Positions 1 to 8,450 of a stretch of DNA of 45,634 bases are shown here, in pieces. The notes beneath the pieces are model-generated. The model saw only the letters and a program-made list of their open reading frames with translations. It was not told the origin of the DNA and made no database searches. The stretch covers positions 1-45,634 of the forward strand of contig NZ_JBHSRI010000015.1 of assembly GCF_042658845.1 (NCBI RefSeq), given 5' to 3'. Both the position numbers and the translations under genes were made by a program. Position 1 is the stretch's first letter; each line of letters starts with the position of its first letter. Source of the DNA: Paenisporosarcina macmurdoensis. Lineage in GTDB: Bacteria > Bacillota > Bacilli > Bacillales_A > Planococcaceae.

Positions 1-126
1 AGAGAAGTCTTTCAATTTCTTTTTTCTTAATTCGTGACACCTAAGTGTTAAACTTGATTGAAAATCTGGCTCTCCCCAAGTTGTCCCTTCTAATTCATCT
101 AATGATTTATTTATATCAATATTCAT
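1..126 (-). CDS. CdiI_3-like immunity protein, N-terminal part (cut by window edge)
   Basis: An ATG preceded by AGGTGG opens a frame that stays open for 42 codons to the window edge. The peptide carries SLDELEGTTWGEP and a CHELRKKKLKDF segment. This resembles the N-terminus of proteins annotated as contact-dependent growth inhibition immunity proteins (CdiI_3 type), which usually begin with a 'S-LE-LE...W-EP...C..LR..PL..F' pattern. The family name rests on my recognition of that pattern only. It is the leftmost visible cassette gene, lies upstream of compact site A1 and shares the minus-strand orientation. An immunity gene without its toxin fits orphan-immunity cargo. Confidence 0.6.
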   Translation of the reverse strand, partial: MNIDINKSLDELEGTTWGEPDFQSSLTLRCHELRKKKLKDFS

Positions 127-168
127 TTTTATTTCCACCTTTTTATGGTAAATGAATGATTTTATCTT

Positions 169-201
169 CTTGAACTAACCTACTTCGTTAGTTAAAGATG
201 T
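169..201 (-). repeat. Compact att site A1
   Basis: Plus strand core CTAAC-CTACTTC-GTTAG with flanking TTGAA/TTAAAG arms. There is no second GCACCC core, so this is a single simple site. It marks the 3' boundary of the first copy of the duplicated cassette. The central bases differ from the usual CTGCNGC. Confidence 0.65.
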
Positions 202-465
202 TTTTGTATATGATCATTTTTGATTTCTCTTTATGTATTTAATTGATATCACAGTAGCAATGATTGCAACCATAACAATACTAAGTGGATACATAAGCTG
301 TAACAGTAAATTGTGATCAGGACTCGTAATCCAACCTAAGTACTCCTCAGACAACGTATAAAAAACATAAAAGTACATTATAAACACAAAGATGTTTAAA
401 AATTTCCCCATAAATTAAGACATCTCTCTTTCCATTTGCTAATTTATCTTGTTCAACTAACCTGC
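187..465 (-). repeat. Duplicated gene cassette, copy 1
   Basis: This 279-bp segment is repeated at 9987-10265, exactly 9800 bp away, with a single mismatch (g at 212, a at 10012, two bases beyond the stop codon). Identity begins at the GTTAG of one site and ends at CTAACCTGC of the next. Outside those points the sequences diverge at once. The unit is therefore one gene plus the flanking half-sites, as expected for a cassette moved or copied by site-specific recombination. Confidence 0.9.
214..411 (-). CDS. Small two-segment membrane protein (cassette, copy 1)
   Basis: 65 aa, starting MGKFLNIFVF. Two hydrophobic segments (about residues 4-22 and 37-58), a short polar loop between them, and a basic tail KYIKRNQK. 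The ribosome binding site is weak (GAGAGATG, far upstream of ATG). I recognise no family. The identical protein is encoded by the second cassette copy at 10014-10211. It sits alone between two att sites, so it is a one-gene cassette. Function unknown; a small membrane immunity or stress protein is possible but not shown. Confidence 0.7.
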   Translation of the reverse strand: MGKFLNIFVFIMYFYVFYTLSEEYLGWITSPDHNLLLQLMYPLSIVMVAIIATVISIKYIKRNQK

Positions 466-520
466 CCAGTTAGTTCAATAAGCTCACTGAACTTCAACTC
501 AAGCACCCGTTAGTTTAATA
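448..520 (-). repeat. attC-like site A2 (full)
   Basis: Plus strand: CTAAC at 457-461 and GTTAG at 469-473 form the first palindromic core. A second core, AAGCACCCGTTAG, follows with GTTAG at 509-513. The outer arms (CTTGTTCAACTAAC and GTTAGTTTAATA) are complementary, so the whole element can fold on itself. The neighbouring gene's stop lies seven bases past the second core. Confidence 0.8.
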
Positions 521-880
521 TCACTCTATTTCTCGTTCATATTTAATTCGTTCAAGTACTTCTTTTGGTTTTAAATCATAGCCTATTGCTCTTTTTCCAC
601 TCCAATTTACCCCAACACATAATCCATCTTCTTCAAGACCAGTTAACCATCTGTTAAGGAAATCATCTAATGTGATTTCATGTAGTTGAAATGTACTATA
701 TACAGGAACATTTTTTATAATTTTTTCAGCTCTTGATTGTAACGACCAGAATGGCATTGTTGTTTCACCACTTGGATTTGTTGGCGAAGGAAAACCTTGT
801 TCATCTTTTATTGCCCATACTTTTTGATGCTCCAATATCTCTTTTATAAAAGCATGATATTGTGGTGATGCTTGGCTCAT
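521..880 (-). CDS. DUF2750 domain protein
   Basis: 119 aa. The pattern F-I...VWAIKDEQG, then PFWS..SRAE, then DFLNRWL.GL and VGVNWSGKRA.GYDL.P.EVLERI matches my memory of the DUF2750 family along its full length. No signal peptide or membrane segment, so probably cytosolic. The start has a good GAGGTG seven bases upstream. It is the sole gene between sites A2 and A3. DUF2750 proteins have no assigned biochemical role; they often occur near polymorphic-toxin immunity genes, which fits this array but is not proof. Confidence 0.75.
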   Translation of the reverse strand: MSQASPQYHAFIKEILEHQKVWAIKDEQGFPSPTNPSGETTMPFWSLQSRAEKIIKNVPVYSTFQLHEITLDDFLNRWLTGLEEDGLCVGVNWSGKRAIGYDLKPKEVLERIKYEREIE

Positions 881-924
881 TAGAACACCTCAAATATATT
901 ATTTTTTCTATTCCATTCACTTTT

Positions 925-1015
925 CTTGTTCAACTAACCTGCCGCGTTAGTACAATAAGTTCAACAAAAAATGCGTTAATCCTTCTTAGATCAACGCACC
1001 CGTTAGTTCAATAAG
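925..1015 (-). repeat. attC-like site A3 (full, with internal terminator hairpin)
   Basis: First core CTAAC 934-938/GTTAG 946-950, second core CACCCGTTAG with GTTAG 1002-1006. Between them, on the minus strand, TGCGTTGATC pairs with GATTAACGCA and is followed by TTTTTTG, a textbook intrinsic terminator. The variable part is nearly identical to those of A15 and A16. Confidence 0.85.
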
Positions 1016-1303
1016 GTGATGTTCCAAGTTGATTATTTTAATTATTGATTTTTATCATTTAAATTAACAATCTGTTTAGCTATCTGTAAACAATCGTCAA
1101 TATCTTTAGAGAAAATGCCTTCCGGAAAGGCATTAGTGAATATTCATCAAAATTATATTTTGACATAACGGTCATACAATAAAAATACACTTAGCCCAAA
1201 TTCGCATATGAATTGGTCTCAGCTTGTTTTCATAGGTAAAAAAGTATAAACACATCAATCGGGTTAAAGAAATTAATGAGTGACTATGAGGTTGCTTCTT
1301 CAG
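1016..1303 (-). pseudogene. Decayed cassette (gene fragment)
   Basis: No intact gene lies in this stretch. On the minus strand a frame ending at 1042-1044 keeps 33 codons (with FPEGIFSKDIDDC and QIAKQIVNLN) before an upstream stop at 1144-1146. It reads like the C-terminal end of a lost protein. The stretch is bounded by full site A3 and by a lone second core A4, so it is best read as a cassette that lost its gene and half a site. Family not recognised. Confidence 0.4.
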
Positions 1304-1329
1304 CTCAAGCACCCGTTAGTGGAACAAGG
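1304..1329 (-). repeat. att half-site A4
   Basis: Second-core type only: CTCAAGCACCCGTTAG followed by TGGAACAAGG; GTTAG is at 1315-1319. The CTAACCTGC core that normally accompanies it on the left is missing. Confidence 0.6.
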
Positions 1330-1387
1330 AGTGTTGTAGTTGTTACACATGCTTTCGCCGGAAAATCTTCTTACTCCAATTTACATT

Positions 1388-2530
1388 TTAATCAGCTAGT
1401 TTTATTCCACTTAGTATCTCTTGTAGATGCTCCAAAGGAATGGAATTCATGGTTCTGACCTCAAAAAGATTGTTCTGATATGTGAAATATCCTACATGAT
1501 GGAGGCCGTTGCTGAACAAATATAGTTTTCGATCACTCATTTCAACTTCTTTTTCTAATGTATAATCTCGATTTATTTGTTGGATAATATGGGTATTTCC
1601 ATTCTCACTATAGTGTTGTTCTACCATTAATTCAGAAGAATCTGTAGGAGAGGCAAAATGGTGTCGAATTGCAAAGGCTGAATCATTTTTTTGTACTGTT
1701 ATTAAAGGGGTATCAATATCTTTAAGGAATTCCGAATTTTCATTAAAATCAGTTTTCAGATATACCTTTTGTTTAATATCAGATAACTCAGCATTATACA
1801 TAATTACTTCTTCATATTCTTTTAATTCAATTTCCTGAACAGGTTTTTTGGTATCAATCAAACTGGCAAGCGTAAGCAGCTGCTCTTTTTCAACTCCATG
1901 TAAAATGAAGTATTTCTCTTTTGTGAAAAGATGCATCTCCTTTTGATCAACCGAATAAAAAGCATCATGACCATTTATCAATAGAGTTTCTTCGTCGGCC
2001 CATATTTTGTTCCTGGTCCTTTTATACTCATCAATATTTTTAGGAAGATCGACATTTTCAATCATGTTCACTTCAAATTTATCTCCATAGTAAGTCAATG
2101 ATATTTGGTAGCCGTCACTTACCGTCCGTGCAGATATTTGAGGTTTAGATGAAATTGTAGGAATCACATTTTGTATATCAATGGGCAAGCTAAGATTTTC
2201 AAGTAAGTCATCATTGACTATTAATGGTAAGTCCTCAGATAAATCTCCATTCAAATCTAAAGGTTCAATAATAGTTGGCTCATTATTTTTGTTTTCTACA
2301 GAGGCTTGCAAGGATTCTTTTTCAAATAAACCCAATTCCTGAGTAACAAAGAAAAAACCAAATCCGACAAATCCACAAGCAACTGCTACTGTTAAGACGG
2401 TGGGAAACCAAGTAGTATTTTTTTTCTTAATACTTTTTCGAACTTTTCTTTTACTTTCTTCTGTAAACTGATGCCCCTTATAAACCCCATCTTCCAATAT
2501 AGATCTTACATCGTCTAATTTATCTTTCAT
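1388..2530 (-). CDS. Membrane-anchored anti-sigma-like protein
   Basis: About 380 aa. A cytosolic N-terminus of some 40 residues (MKDKLDDVRSILEDG..., very basic near KRKVRKSIKKK) precedes one membrane segment (WFPTVLTVAVACGFVGFGFF) and a long extracytoplasmic domain. The start at 2530 has AAGGGAG eight bases upstream; the frame also allows a GTG three codons earlier. It overlaps the ECF sigma gene upstream by 11 bp, the usual layout of a sigma factor translationally coupled to its anti-sigma factor. I see no zinc-binding HxxxCxxC motif, so it is not a ZAS-type anti-sigma. Function is inferred from position and topology, not from a recognised domain. Confidence 0.65.
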   Translation of the reverse strand: MKDKLDDVRSILEDGVYKGHQFTEESKRKVRKSIKKKNTTWFPTVLTVAVACGFVGFGFFFVTQELGLFEKESLQASVENKNNEPTIIEPLDLNGDLSEDLPLIVNDDLLENLSLPIDIQNVIPTISSKPQISARTVSDGYQISLTYYGDKFEVNMIENVDLPKNIDEYKRTRNKIWADEETLLINGHDAFYSVDQKEMHLFTKEKYFILHGVEKEQLLTLASLIDTKKPVQEIELKEYEEVIMYNAELSDIKQKVYLKTDFNENSEFLKDIDTPLITVQKNDSAFAIRHHFASPTDSSELMVEQHYSENGNTHIIQQINRDYTLEKEVEMSDRKLYLFSNGLHHVGYFTYQNNLFEVRTMNSIPLEHLQEILSGIKLAD

Positions 2531-3074
2531 ATGTCTCACTCCCTTCTAGTATATTTCCTAACATTTTTCTGCTTCTTTTTAACCTGCTTTTTAACGTGTT
2601 TTGATTAACCTTTAATATTTGACTTATTTCTAATATCGAAAGGTTTTCATAATAAAACAGGTGAATTGTTTCTCTATATTTGAGTGGTAAAGATAGGATA
2701 CTCTCTGCTATTAAAGTTTTTTCATCATTTTTTAAAACTAGGTTTTCAGGAGAAAGCTCTGGTGATTTCTGAGAAGTAAAAAAATCTGTTCCTACAATAA
2801 CTTTTTTTACAAAATGACTCCTCAAGACATCTTTGCTACGGTTAATCGTTATTTTATATATCATGGCTTTGAAGTTTTCTACTTTAGAATATTGACTGTA
2901 GTTTTTATAACATGTAATAAAGACTTCTTGAACAATTTCCTGTGAAATGCCCCAGTCTTTTATGTAACTGTAAGCTACCCTAATCATTTTATCTCCGTAT
3001 TCAGTCATTATTTCTTCCAACCATATCTCTTGCGAATCTGAATAAACTTCATTTTTCATATTGGTTAACTCCAT
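2520..3074 (-). CDS. ECF-family RNA polymerase sigma factor
   Basis: 184 aa with the two ECF domains. Region 2 spans about residues 20-90 (AYSYIKDWGISQEIVQEVFI, then FKAMIYKITINRSKDVLRS). Region 4 spans about 125-178 (LPLKYRETIHLFYYENLSI, then the helix-turn-helix ISQILKVNQNTLKSRLKRSR). There is no long C-terminal extension. GAGGTGGG stands just ahead of the ATG. The gene is preceded by a good ECF-type promoter and followed by an overlapping membrane anti-sigma gene, so it is probably autoregulated. A second, only distantly similar sigma gene lies at 12184-12735 in the same array. Confidence 0.9.
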   Translation of the reverse strand: MELTNMKNEVYSDSQEIWLEEIMTEYGDKMIRVAYSYIKDWGISQEIVQEVFITCYKNYSQYSKVENFKAMIYKITINRSKDVLRSHFVKKVIVGTDFFTSQKSPELSPENLVLKNDEKTLIAESILSLPLKYRETIHLFYYENLSILEISQILKVNQNTLKSRLKRSRKMLGNILEGSETYER

Positions 3075-3099
3075 TTTCCCACCTCATTTATGTATCACT

Positions 3100-3128
3100 A
3101 AAACGAGTGAGATACTGATTAAGTTTCA
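3100..3128 (-). promoter_or_regulatory. ECF-type promoter of the first sigma operon
   Basis: On the minus strand TGAAAC, 17 bases, then CGTTTT, 26 bases ahead of the sigma gene start. This matches the ECF -35/-10 pattern (TGAAAC and CGT), which suggests autoregulation. Confidence 0.65.
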
Positions 3129-3180
3129 AAATTTCAAAAAATTTAAATATATATTTAAAATTAATCTTAACCTCTAATCA

Positions 3181-3207
3181 AATAAAAAAGACCGTCTAAG
3201 ACGATCT
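3181..3207 (-). terminator. Intrinsic terminator
   Basis: Minus strand GATCGTCT-T-AGACGGTC (one G-T pair) followed by TTTTTT. It would stop readthrough from the Bce-like genes before the sigma operon. Confidence 0.75.
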
Positions 3208-3210
3208 CCT

Positions 3211-3245
3211 GTTGTTCAACTAAAGCACCCGTTAGCTCAATAAGG
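3211..3245 (-). repeat. att half-site A5 (single palindromic core)
   Basis: TTCAACTAAAGCACCCGTTAG followed by CTCAATAAG: second-core type, arms complementary to each other, GTTAG at 3231-3235. No CTGCNGC core beside it. It closes the 3' side of the Bce-like cassette. The stretch 3246-3464 between here and the kinase stop holds nothing I can name. Confidence 0.65.
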
Positions 3246-3464
3246 AATATCTTACAGAAGGTTATACCCCTTTAAATATTCCAATGTCCATTCATTGTAT
3301 AAACAAGTCTTTTTCCAAGTTGTATAGTTTAATATTCATTGAAATAAATTTCTTCTTTTGCCAAGGTCACTTTATTTCCTTATGTACACCGTTTTACAAT
3401 AGCATTCCATTCATGGGAGTTTAAGACTAAGTTTACATGGTATGTAAAGTTGAATAATTAATGT

Positions 3465-4496
3465 CTATTGATTATCAATTTTCGGAAATAGGAGTTCAAT
3501 TACAAATTCCTTTCCATACTTAGACTCAACTTCTATTTCAATCTGCAATTCATCACATAATTTCTTTACAAGATACAAACCTATGCCTGTAGACTGTTTT
3601 TTATTAGGATTGTCTCCTGTAAATCCTTTATCAAAAATGAAAGGGAAATCAGAATTTAGGACCCCAACACCATTATCAGATATTCTTAAATAATATCGAT
3701 CCTTTACGCTGTCATAGCCAGTTTTCAACCAGATAAAACTGTCAATTTCTTCATTTGAATATTTAATTGCATTAACAAATACTTGCGTGCAAATAAACTG
3801 GAGTGCTTTTTTATCTGACACAATTGGAACATCTTCCATCTGAGAAACAACTTTAACTTCTTTTTCATCCAGCATTGCCTGAAGTTCAAATAGTGTATCT
3901 TCACAGCAGTGACTGAGCAAAATTTTCTCTAAGTGATAGTCAACATGGGATGCCTGTAATCTTGCATAGAATAGTATCTGTTCAACATCATCATTGATGT
4001 TAATTCTTGCATGCTCGATTCGTTGATACACCAGTTCCGACATTTCTTCCTTACGGTTTTCCAAGACCAAAGTTACTAAAGAAATAGGTGCCTTTATCTC
4101 ATGAACCCAACTTTCGATAAATTCTTCATAATCCATTGTTTGCAGCCTGGTCTCATCTAATTGGTCATTTAATCTACGTAATTTATTAGCTAAGTAATTC
4201 ACCTTTGCTTTATGCAATTCACCAATAGATTTAAGCAATTCACTCTCATGCTCTTGCGATGGTTCTCTAAAAAAATCATAGAAAGCTCTGTCATGTTTTT
4301 CATGCCTTCTCCAAACAAGAATCATACCAAGCACAATACTAGTAAAGGAAAAAGTAATCATGATACCAATTAGGAGTCTAAATGTTTCTGGATACGCTAT
4401 CCATGCCAGAAAAATAAAAAAGGCATCACTTATACATAGAAGTATTATCCAATGACTTGATTCCTTTAGAATATTTAGCCAATCAGTAGGCTTCAT
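3465..4496 (-). CDS. BceS-like sensor histidine kinase
   Basis: 343 aa. Two N-terminal membrane helices (about residues 15-60) with almost no external loop are typical of intramembrane-sensing kinases of Bce modules, which read the transporter rather than the drug. The HisKA-like region has ESWVHEIKAPISL (phosphoacceptor His about residue 131). The ATPase domain has the N box (FVNAIKYS), G1 (DNGVG) and G2 (GIGLYLVKKLC). The start codon overlaps the response-regulator stop by four bases, so translation is coupled. Last gene of the four-gene module; the response regulator next to it is the expected partner. Confidence 0.88.
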   Translation of the reverse strand: MKPTDWLNILKESSHWIILLCISDAFFIFLAWIAYPETFRLLIGIMITFSFTSIVLGMILVWRRHEKHDRAFYDFFREPSQEHESELLKSIGELHKAKVNYLANKLRRLNDQLDETRLQTMDYEEFIESWVHEIKAPISLVTLVLENRKEEMSELVYQRIEHARININDDVEQILFYARLQASHVDYHLEKILLSHCCEDTLFELQAMLDEKEVKVVSQMEDVPIVSDKKALQFICTQVFVNAIKYSNEEIDSFIWLKTGYDSVKDRYYLRISDNGVGVLNSDFPFIFDKGFTGDNPNKKQSTGIGLYLVKKLCDELQIEIEVESKYGKEFVIELLFPKIDNQ

Positions 4497-5170
4497 AGGT
4501 AATCAGCTCCTATTAGCTGGTAGCCAATTCCTCTGATAGTTTTGATTCGATTAGATAATCCAACCCCATCAAGAATTTTTCGCACTCTACTCATATTCAC
4601 CTGTAGGATGTTCTCATCCACATAGTAGCTACTGCCCCATAGCAGATGAAAAAGTTCTTCCTTTTTTACTACTGAGGGTGAAGCTTTTACCAAAGTCTTA
4701 ATAATAATTCCTTCATTCTCCGATAATGAAATGGAATTCTTACCAACATACAATATATTTGCCAGCTCATCTATCTGAAAATCACCAGCATCTAATAGAA
4801 CATGCATATTTTTATATAGGTGAAGCAACTTTTGAACCCTTGCAATCAATCGCTTAGGATGGCAGGGTTTCGTTAAATAATCATCTGCACCTAAACCTAA
4901 TGCATACAACTCGTCACTAAGTTGATTACGTGAAGTCAGCACTAAAATGGGACCAATTCCCCTATTCTTTAATGCACGGCAAATATCAAATCCAGATAGA
5001 TTTGGTAAATTTAGATCTAATAAAATTAACGAAGGAGAAGCTGATACAATATCTTCCACGGGGGTATTGAAAGAAGAGATACACTCTACAGAGTATCCCT
5101 TTTTCTCTAAAATATTTTGCAGCTCTTCACGTAGAAAAACATCGTCCTCAACAATGACTATCTTTTCCAC
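4493..5170 (-). CDS. BceR-like OmpR-family response regulator
   Basis: 225 aa. Receiver domain with acidic pocket (VEDD), phosphoacceptor Asp in LLDLNLP, Thr in LTSR and Lys in YLTKP. A C-terminal winged helix follows (about 130-222, ending in the VNMSRVRKIL recognition helix and TIRGIGYQL). The start is GTG with GGGGGTG upstream. It would activate the transporter genes on kinase phosphorylation. I could not identify its binding site with confidence. Confidence 0.9.
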   Translation of the reverse strand: MEKIVIVEDDVFLREELQNILEKKGYSVECISSFNTPVEDIVSASPSLILLDLNLPNLSGFDICRALKNRGIGPILVLTSRNQLSDELYALGLGADDYLTKPCHPKRLIARVQKLLHLYKNMHVLLDAGDFQIDELANILYVGKNSISLSENEGIIIKTLVKASPSVVKKEELFHLLWGSSYYVDENILQVNMSRVRKILDGVGLSNRIKTIRGIGYQLIGADYL

Positions 5171-5181
5171 GCACTCACCCC

Positions 5182-7248
5182 CTATCCTATCTCTTTTAAT
5201 TTCTTAATTTCTTCATCACTCTTTCGCTGAATCATCCAAATATAATATAGTTCAAAAACTATAAATAAAATTAGAGAAATCACTATTGTACTAGTACCGT
5301 TATCTATGTTTATTGAATTTGGGAAAGCATCCAACATGGCCCAAATACCAAAAATAGAACTGATCAATGCTACCGAGATAACTAAACCAAAGTATAACCA
5401 GATTTGTATCCTTGCTGATGAACATAGAGATTCAACACTTGCTCCTAGCATAGCTACTGTGGAATATCTATGTTTCGTACTCTTTTGCTGCATAAGGAAT
5501 TTTAATCCCAACACCGTATTTGCAATAATTAGGAACACTATACCTAGATAGAATGTAGTGTAACTTCCTGCCACTGTATAAAACAGCTGCCTCCCCATGC
5601 TTGAGAGATAACTTTCATAGTCTAAGTCAGATGTATTGAGTAATTCATCTACTTCATACATGGCTTGCATTAAACCTTTTTCCTGAACAAAATCATCATT
5701 TAGGACCATATTCCAGAGGTATGAATCCCGAGAATTTACAGTGAAGTTATCATAGATATCATCGGGTACAATTAATGCATATGAAAGAGTGATAGCCTTG
5801 TCTGCCACTATGTTGCTCGTATATAGATTTGATTTTAATTTGTATTGTTTTTCGCCCATTTTAACTATCGGATTAGACTGCAACACCCTCATTAATATAT
5901 CATGAGAGTAATAAAATTCTTCATCAGAATACATTGCAACTTCATTGTTTCCTAATTTGATAGGAGATTTGTTGATTGAATTAAGCAATTTATTATAACT
6001 AGAAAGAGAAATTAAATAAGGCCCACCCTCTGCGGATAAATAACTTAATAAATTTTCTTTTTCTTGCGAATTAACTTCTCTGGAGACGGATTTTAATAAA
6101 CCTGACCAAGAAAAAGTACTTAAAACTTCATTTCCAGAATTCTCTATATCGGAAGGACGAAAATGGTCCAATTTCATAGCATAATACTCTTTAACATAAG
6201 GCTCCAATTTATCCGATGTCATCATAGAAACAATTTCATTTTCCGACCCTCTAAAAGTAAAGTCTGCAGTCCTGCTGGATGTATCACTATTATTTAGAGC
6301 AGTAGATATTCCATATGTAAAACTAACCATTGCCATAAGAATTAACAGTGATGATATAGCAAGTGAACCCCATTGGTTTAAAACATTTTCTTGAAGTTGT
6401 CTTCCTGTAAATACAAATAATCCGGTAGAAGAACTACTTTTATGTTTTATCCACGCACCAATTAAACTGCCCAATCCACGAAACAGCATGAAAGTTCCAG
6501 CGATTCCTATAATAATTATTAATGCAAATATCCTATAATCAAAGCTACGTAAATATAAGATTGCCAATCCATAAGATATGGAAAGAAAAATTGTACCAAG
6601 CAGCAATACTGCTCCGGTTAGTATACTAACTATGCTCCTCACAGGTGAAAGGACCCGTTGCGTTTCTTCTTTCTTATCATTTAGCAAATCAACAGGTTCC
6701 TTCCTGCTCATTTGCAAGCTAAGAATAAACATAGCTACTAGTTGAACTATAATAAAGCCAACTACCGTTAAACCAAGGCCAACCCAAGAGATACTAAATT
6801 GATGACCGATAATACCCATTCCAATAAGTCTAGAAGTTGCCAGACTTATTAATTCAGTTAAAAATAAGGAAACTGGAATTCCAATAATCAAAGCAACTAA
6901 GCCATTCCACAATGTTTCACCCATAATCATTGCAAACAGCTTGCTTCGCTTCATACCCATCATTAAATACAATCCGAATTCATGATTACGAAGTTGTAAT
7001 TGATACTTATTTGCAAAATACACTAAGAAAAATACGAAGAATAGCGAAACGGCATAGAGTATAGGAATCATTAGCAAAAGCCTAGCTACCGCATCACTTT
7101 CAACGGTCTTTAGGTACAACATAACGTCTTGTTCACCAAGTGAAAGGATGACATAAAAAGTTATAATTGAAATAATAAGTGATGCAAAATAAACTCCATT
7201 CTCTTTTCGTGTTTTTCGACTATTTCGCTTAATGAAATCAAAGAACAT
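5182..7248 (-). CDS. BceB-like ABC transporter permease (FtsX family)
   Basis: 688 aa, matching the usual BceB length (about 650). Around ten membrane helices: one at the N-terminus, three in the first FtsX block (to about residue 180), further pairs around 205-320, a large extracytoplasmic domain from about 325 to 530, and a final FtsX block (LFYTVAGSYTTFYLGIVFL onwards). The big external domain is the drug-lipid II recognition part in Bce transporters. It overlaps the ATPase gene by 11 bp. Role inferred from the family: detoxification and sensing of cell-wall-active peptides such as bacitracin or lantibiotics; the actual ligand is unknown. Confidence 0.88.
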   Translation of the reverse strand: MFFDFIKRNSRKTRKENGVYFASLIISIITFYVILSLGEQDVMLYLKTVESDAVARLLLMIPILYAVSLFFVFFLVYFANKYQLQLRNHEFGLYLMMGMKRSKLFAMIMGETLWNGLVALIIGIPVSLFLTELISLATSRLIGMGIIGHQFSISWVGLGLTVVGFIIVQLVAMFILSLQMSRKEPVDLLNDKKEETQRVLSPVRSIVSILTGAVLLLGTIFLSISYGLAILYLRSFDYRIFALIIIIGIAGTFMLFRGLGSLIGAWIKHKSSSSTGLFVFTGRQLQENVLNQWGSLAISSLLILMAMVSFTYGISTALNNSDTSSRTADFTFRGSENEIVSMMTSDKLEPYVKEYYAMKLDHFRPSDIENSGNEVLSTFSWSGLLKSVSREVNSQEKENLLSYLSAEGGPYLISLSSYNKLLNSINKSPIKLGNNEVAMYSDEEFYYSHDILMRVLQSNPIVKMGEKQYKLKSNLYTSNIVADKAITLSYALIVPDDIYDNFTVNSRDSYLWNMVLNDDFVQEKGLMQAMYEVDELLNTSDLDYESYLSSMGRQLFYTVAGSYTTFYLGIVFLIIANTVLGLKFLMQQKSTKHRYSTVAMLGASVESLCSSARIQIWLYFGLVISVALISSIFGIWAMLDAFPNSINIDNGTSTIVISLILFIVFELYYIWMIQRKSDEEIKKLKEIG

Positions 7249-8020
7249 TGTTGCTACCTCCTCCTAACTGTGCCAAGACAGTTAAGATACGTTCATAGAA
7301 GGAATTCTGAGTTTCTCCCGGTACTTTCTTGCGAAGCTCATGGAATATCACACCATCTTGAATAAATAAGATTCTTGAGCAAAAGCTTGCTGCATTGGCA
7401 TTATGAGTAACCATCAAAATGGTAGCCCCATCTGTATGATTAATCGAAGATAGTTTCTCCATCAAGATTTTTGCATTTTTCGTATCCAAAGCACCCGTTG
7501 GCTCATCTGCTAATACAATGCTTGGATTTGAAATTAATGCTCTTGCCGCTGCAACTCTCTGCTTCTGCCCTCCTGACATTTGAGATGAAAATTTATTCAA
7601 CAGATCCTCAATCTCAAATTGCTTCGCTAATTTTTGAAGCTGAGCCTCTTGTTTTTTAGGATTCTCCCCATGTATAGACAAGGGCAAAATAATATTTTCT
7701 CTAGAAGTTAAGTTATCTAATAACTCGAAACCTTGAAATAGGTATCCAATTTTACTTCCTCTATATTTTGCCAGCTGGGATCCTTTAAATGAAGAAATAC
7801 TCTGACCATCCAACAAAATTTGACCAGATGTTGGTTTAAGCATGGTTGCAATACAATTAAGCAATGTGGTCTTGCCTGACCCACTTGCACCCATAATACC
7901 AAGAAACTCCCCCGGAAGAACATCAAATGTAACCCCCTTTAATGCAGCGGTTTCACTTTGTCCTTTGCCATATGTCTTATGTACTTCCTGAACTTGAAGT
8001 AGTTTATCTGAAACTTTCAT
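7238..8020 (-). CDS. BceA-like ABC transporter ATPase
   Basis: 260 aa. Walker A GASGSGKTT, Q-loop (YLFQGFELLDNLT), signature MSGGQKQRVAAARAL, Walker B IVLADEPTGALD and the H-loop (VTHNA). The LADEPTGALD form is characteristic of the MacB/LolD/BceA group. AGGAGGG precedes the ATG. First gene of the order ATPase, permease, regulator, kinase, so one operon of about 4.6 kb lies in a single cassette, far longer than typical integron cassettes. Confidence 0.9.
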   Translation of the reverse strand: MKVSDKLLQVQEVHKTYGKGQSETAALKGVTFDVLPGEFLGIMGASGSGKTTLLNCIATMLKPTSGQILLDGQSISSFKGSQLAKYRGSKIGYLFQGFELLDNLTSRENIILPLSIHGENPKKQEAQLQKLAKQFEIEDLLNKFSSQMSGGQKQRVAAARALISNPSIVLADEPTGALDTKNAKILMEKLSSINHTDGATILMVTHNANAASFCSRILFIQDGVIFHELRKKVPGETQNSFYERILTVLAQLGGGSNNVL

Positions 8021-8100
8021 ATTCTATTCTCCCTCCTATATTTTTCTATACTTATACCATAAAAGAAAAATATATTAATTAACACTTACAGTTGTTGTAA

Positions 8101-8129
8101 GGTTAGAAGTGATAGGAATCGAACCCACA
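8101..8129 (-). other. tRNA 3'-end-like fragment
   Basis: Minus strand has GTGGG-TTCGATT-CCTAT, a possible T-arm with canonical TTCRANY loop, followed by CACTTCT-A-ACC as an acceptor 3' strand would be. No matching 5' half is found nearby, so it is at best a tRNA fragment. It could be chance. Confidence 0.3.
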
Positions 8130-8143
8130 ATTTATTAGCGAAC

Positions 8144-8180
8144 TCAAAAAGTACCAAGTCTTAAATAATTGACTTGGTAC
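8144..8180 (-). terminator. Terminator hairpin
   Basis: Perfect 10-bp stem GTACCAAGTC/GACTTGGTAC with a 10-base loop, followed on the minus strand by TTTTTG. It lies upstream of the Bce-like operon. The rest of 8021-8450 has no gene I can support; a short plus-strand hydrophobic frame without a start codon ends near 8432. Confidence 0.65.
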
Positions 8181-8450
8181 TCATTAATCAAAAAACCGTA
8201 ATTAATTATGATACCGTTCACAGGAGTAGTTTAAGAAGAAAAAAATAAGCAAACAAATATTAACGAACTCAAATTAATGCATAATTGAAGCTTTTCTTAT
8301 TCGTTTAGATTGATTTCATGCATATAATAGCAGAAATCGAGTGAAACACTGATTAAATTTTTTCTTTTAGCTTTTTTAGGTTTTGTAATTGTTTCATTTG
8401 TTAGTATGATTGTAATATTTGAAGAAAATTGATTATTTCAGAAAACGAAT

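Noticed and set aside
1276..1458. Plus-strand open frame over 1276-1458
   Set aside because: It runs through half-site A4 and antisense into the anti-sigma gene; no ribosome binding site or protein-like pattern.
8300..8432. Hydrophobic plus-strand frame (FLLAFLGFVIVSFVSMIV) upstream of site A6
   Set aside because: No start codon or ribosome binding site; opposite in direction to the array; could be chance in AT-rich DNA.
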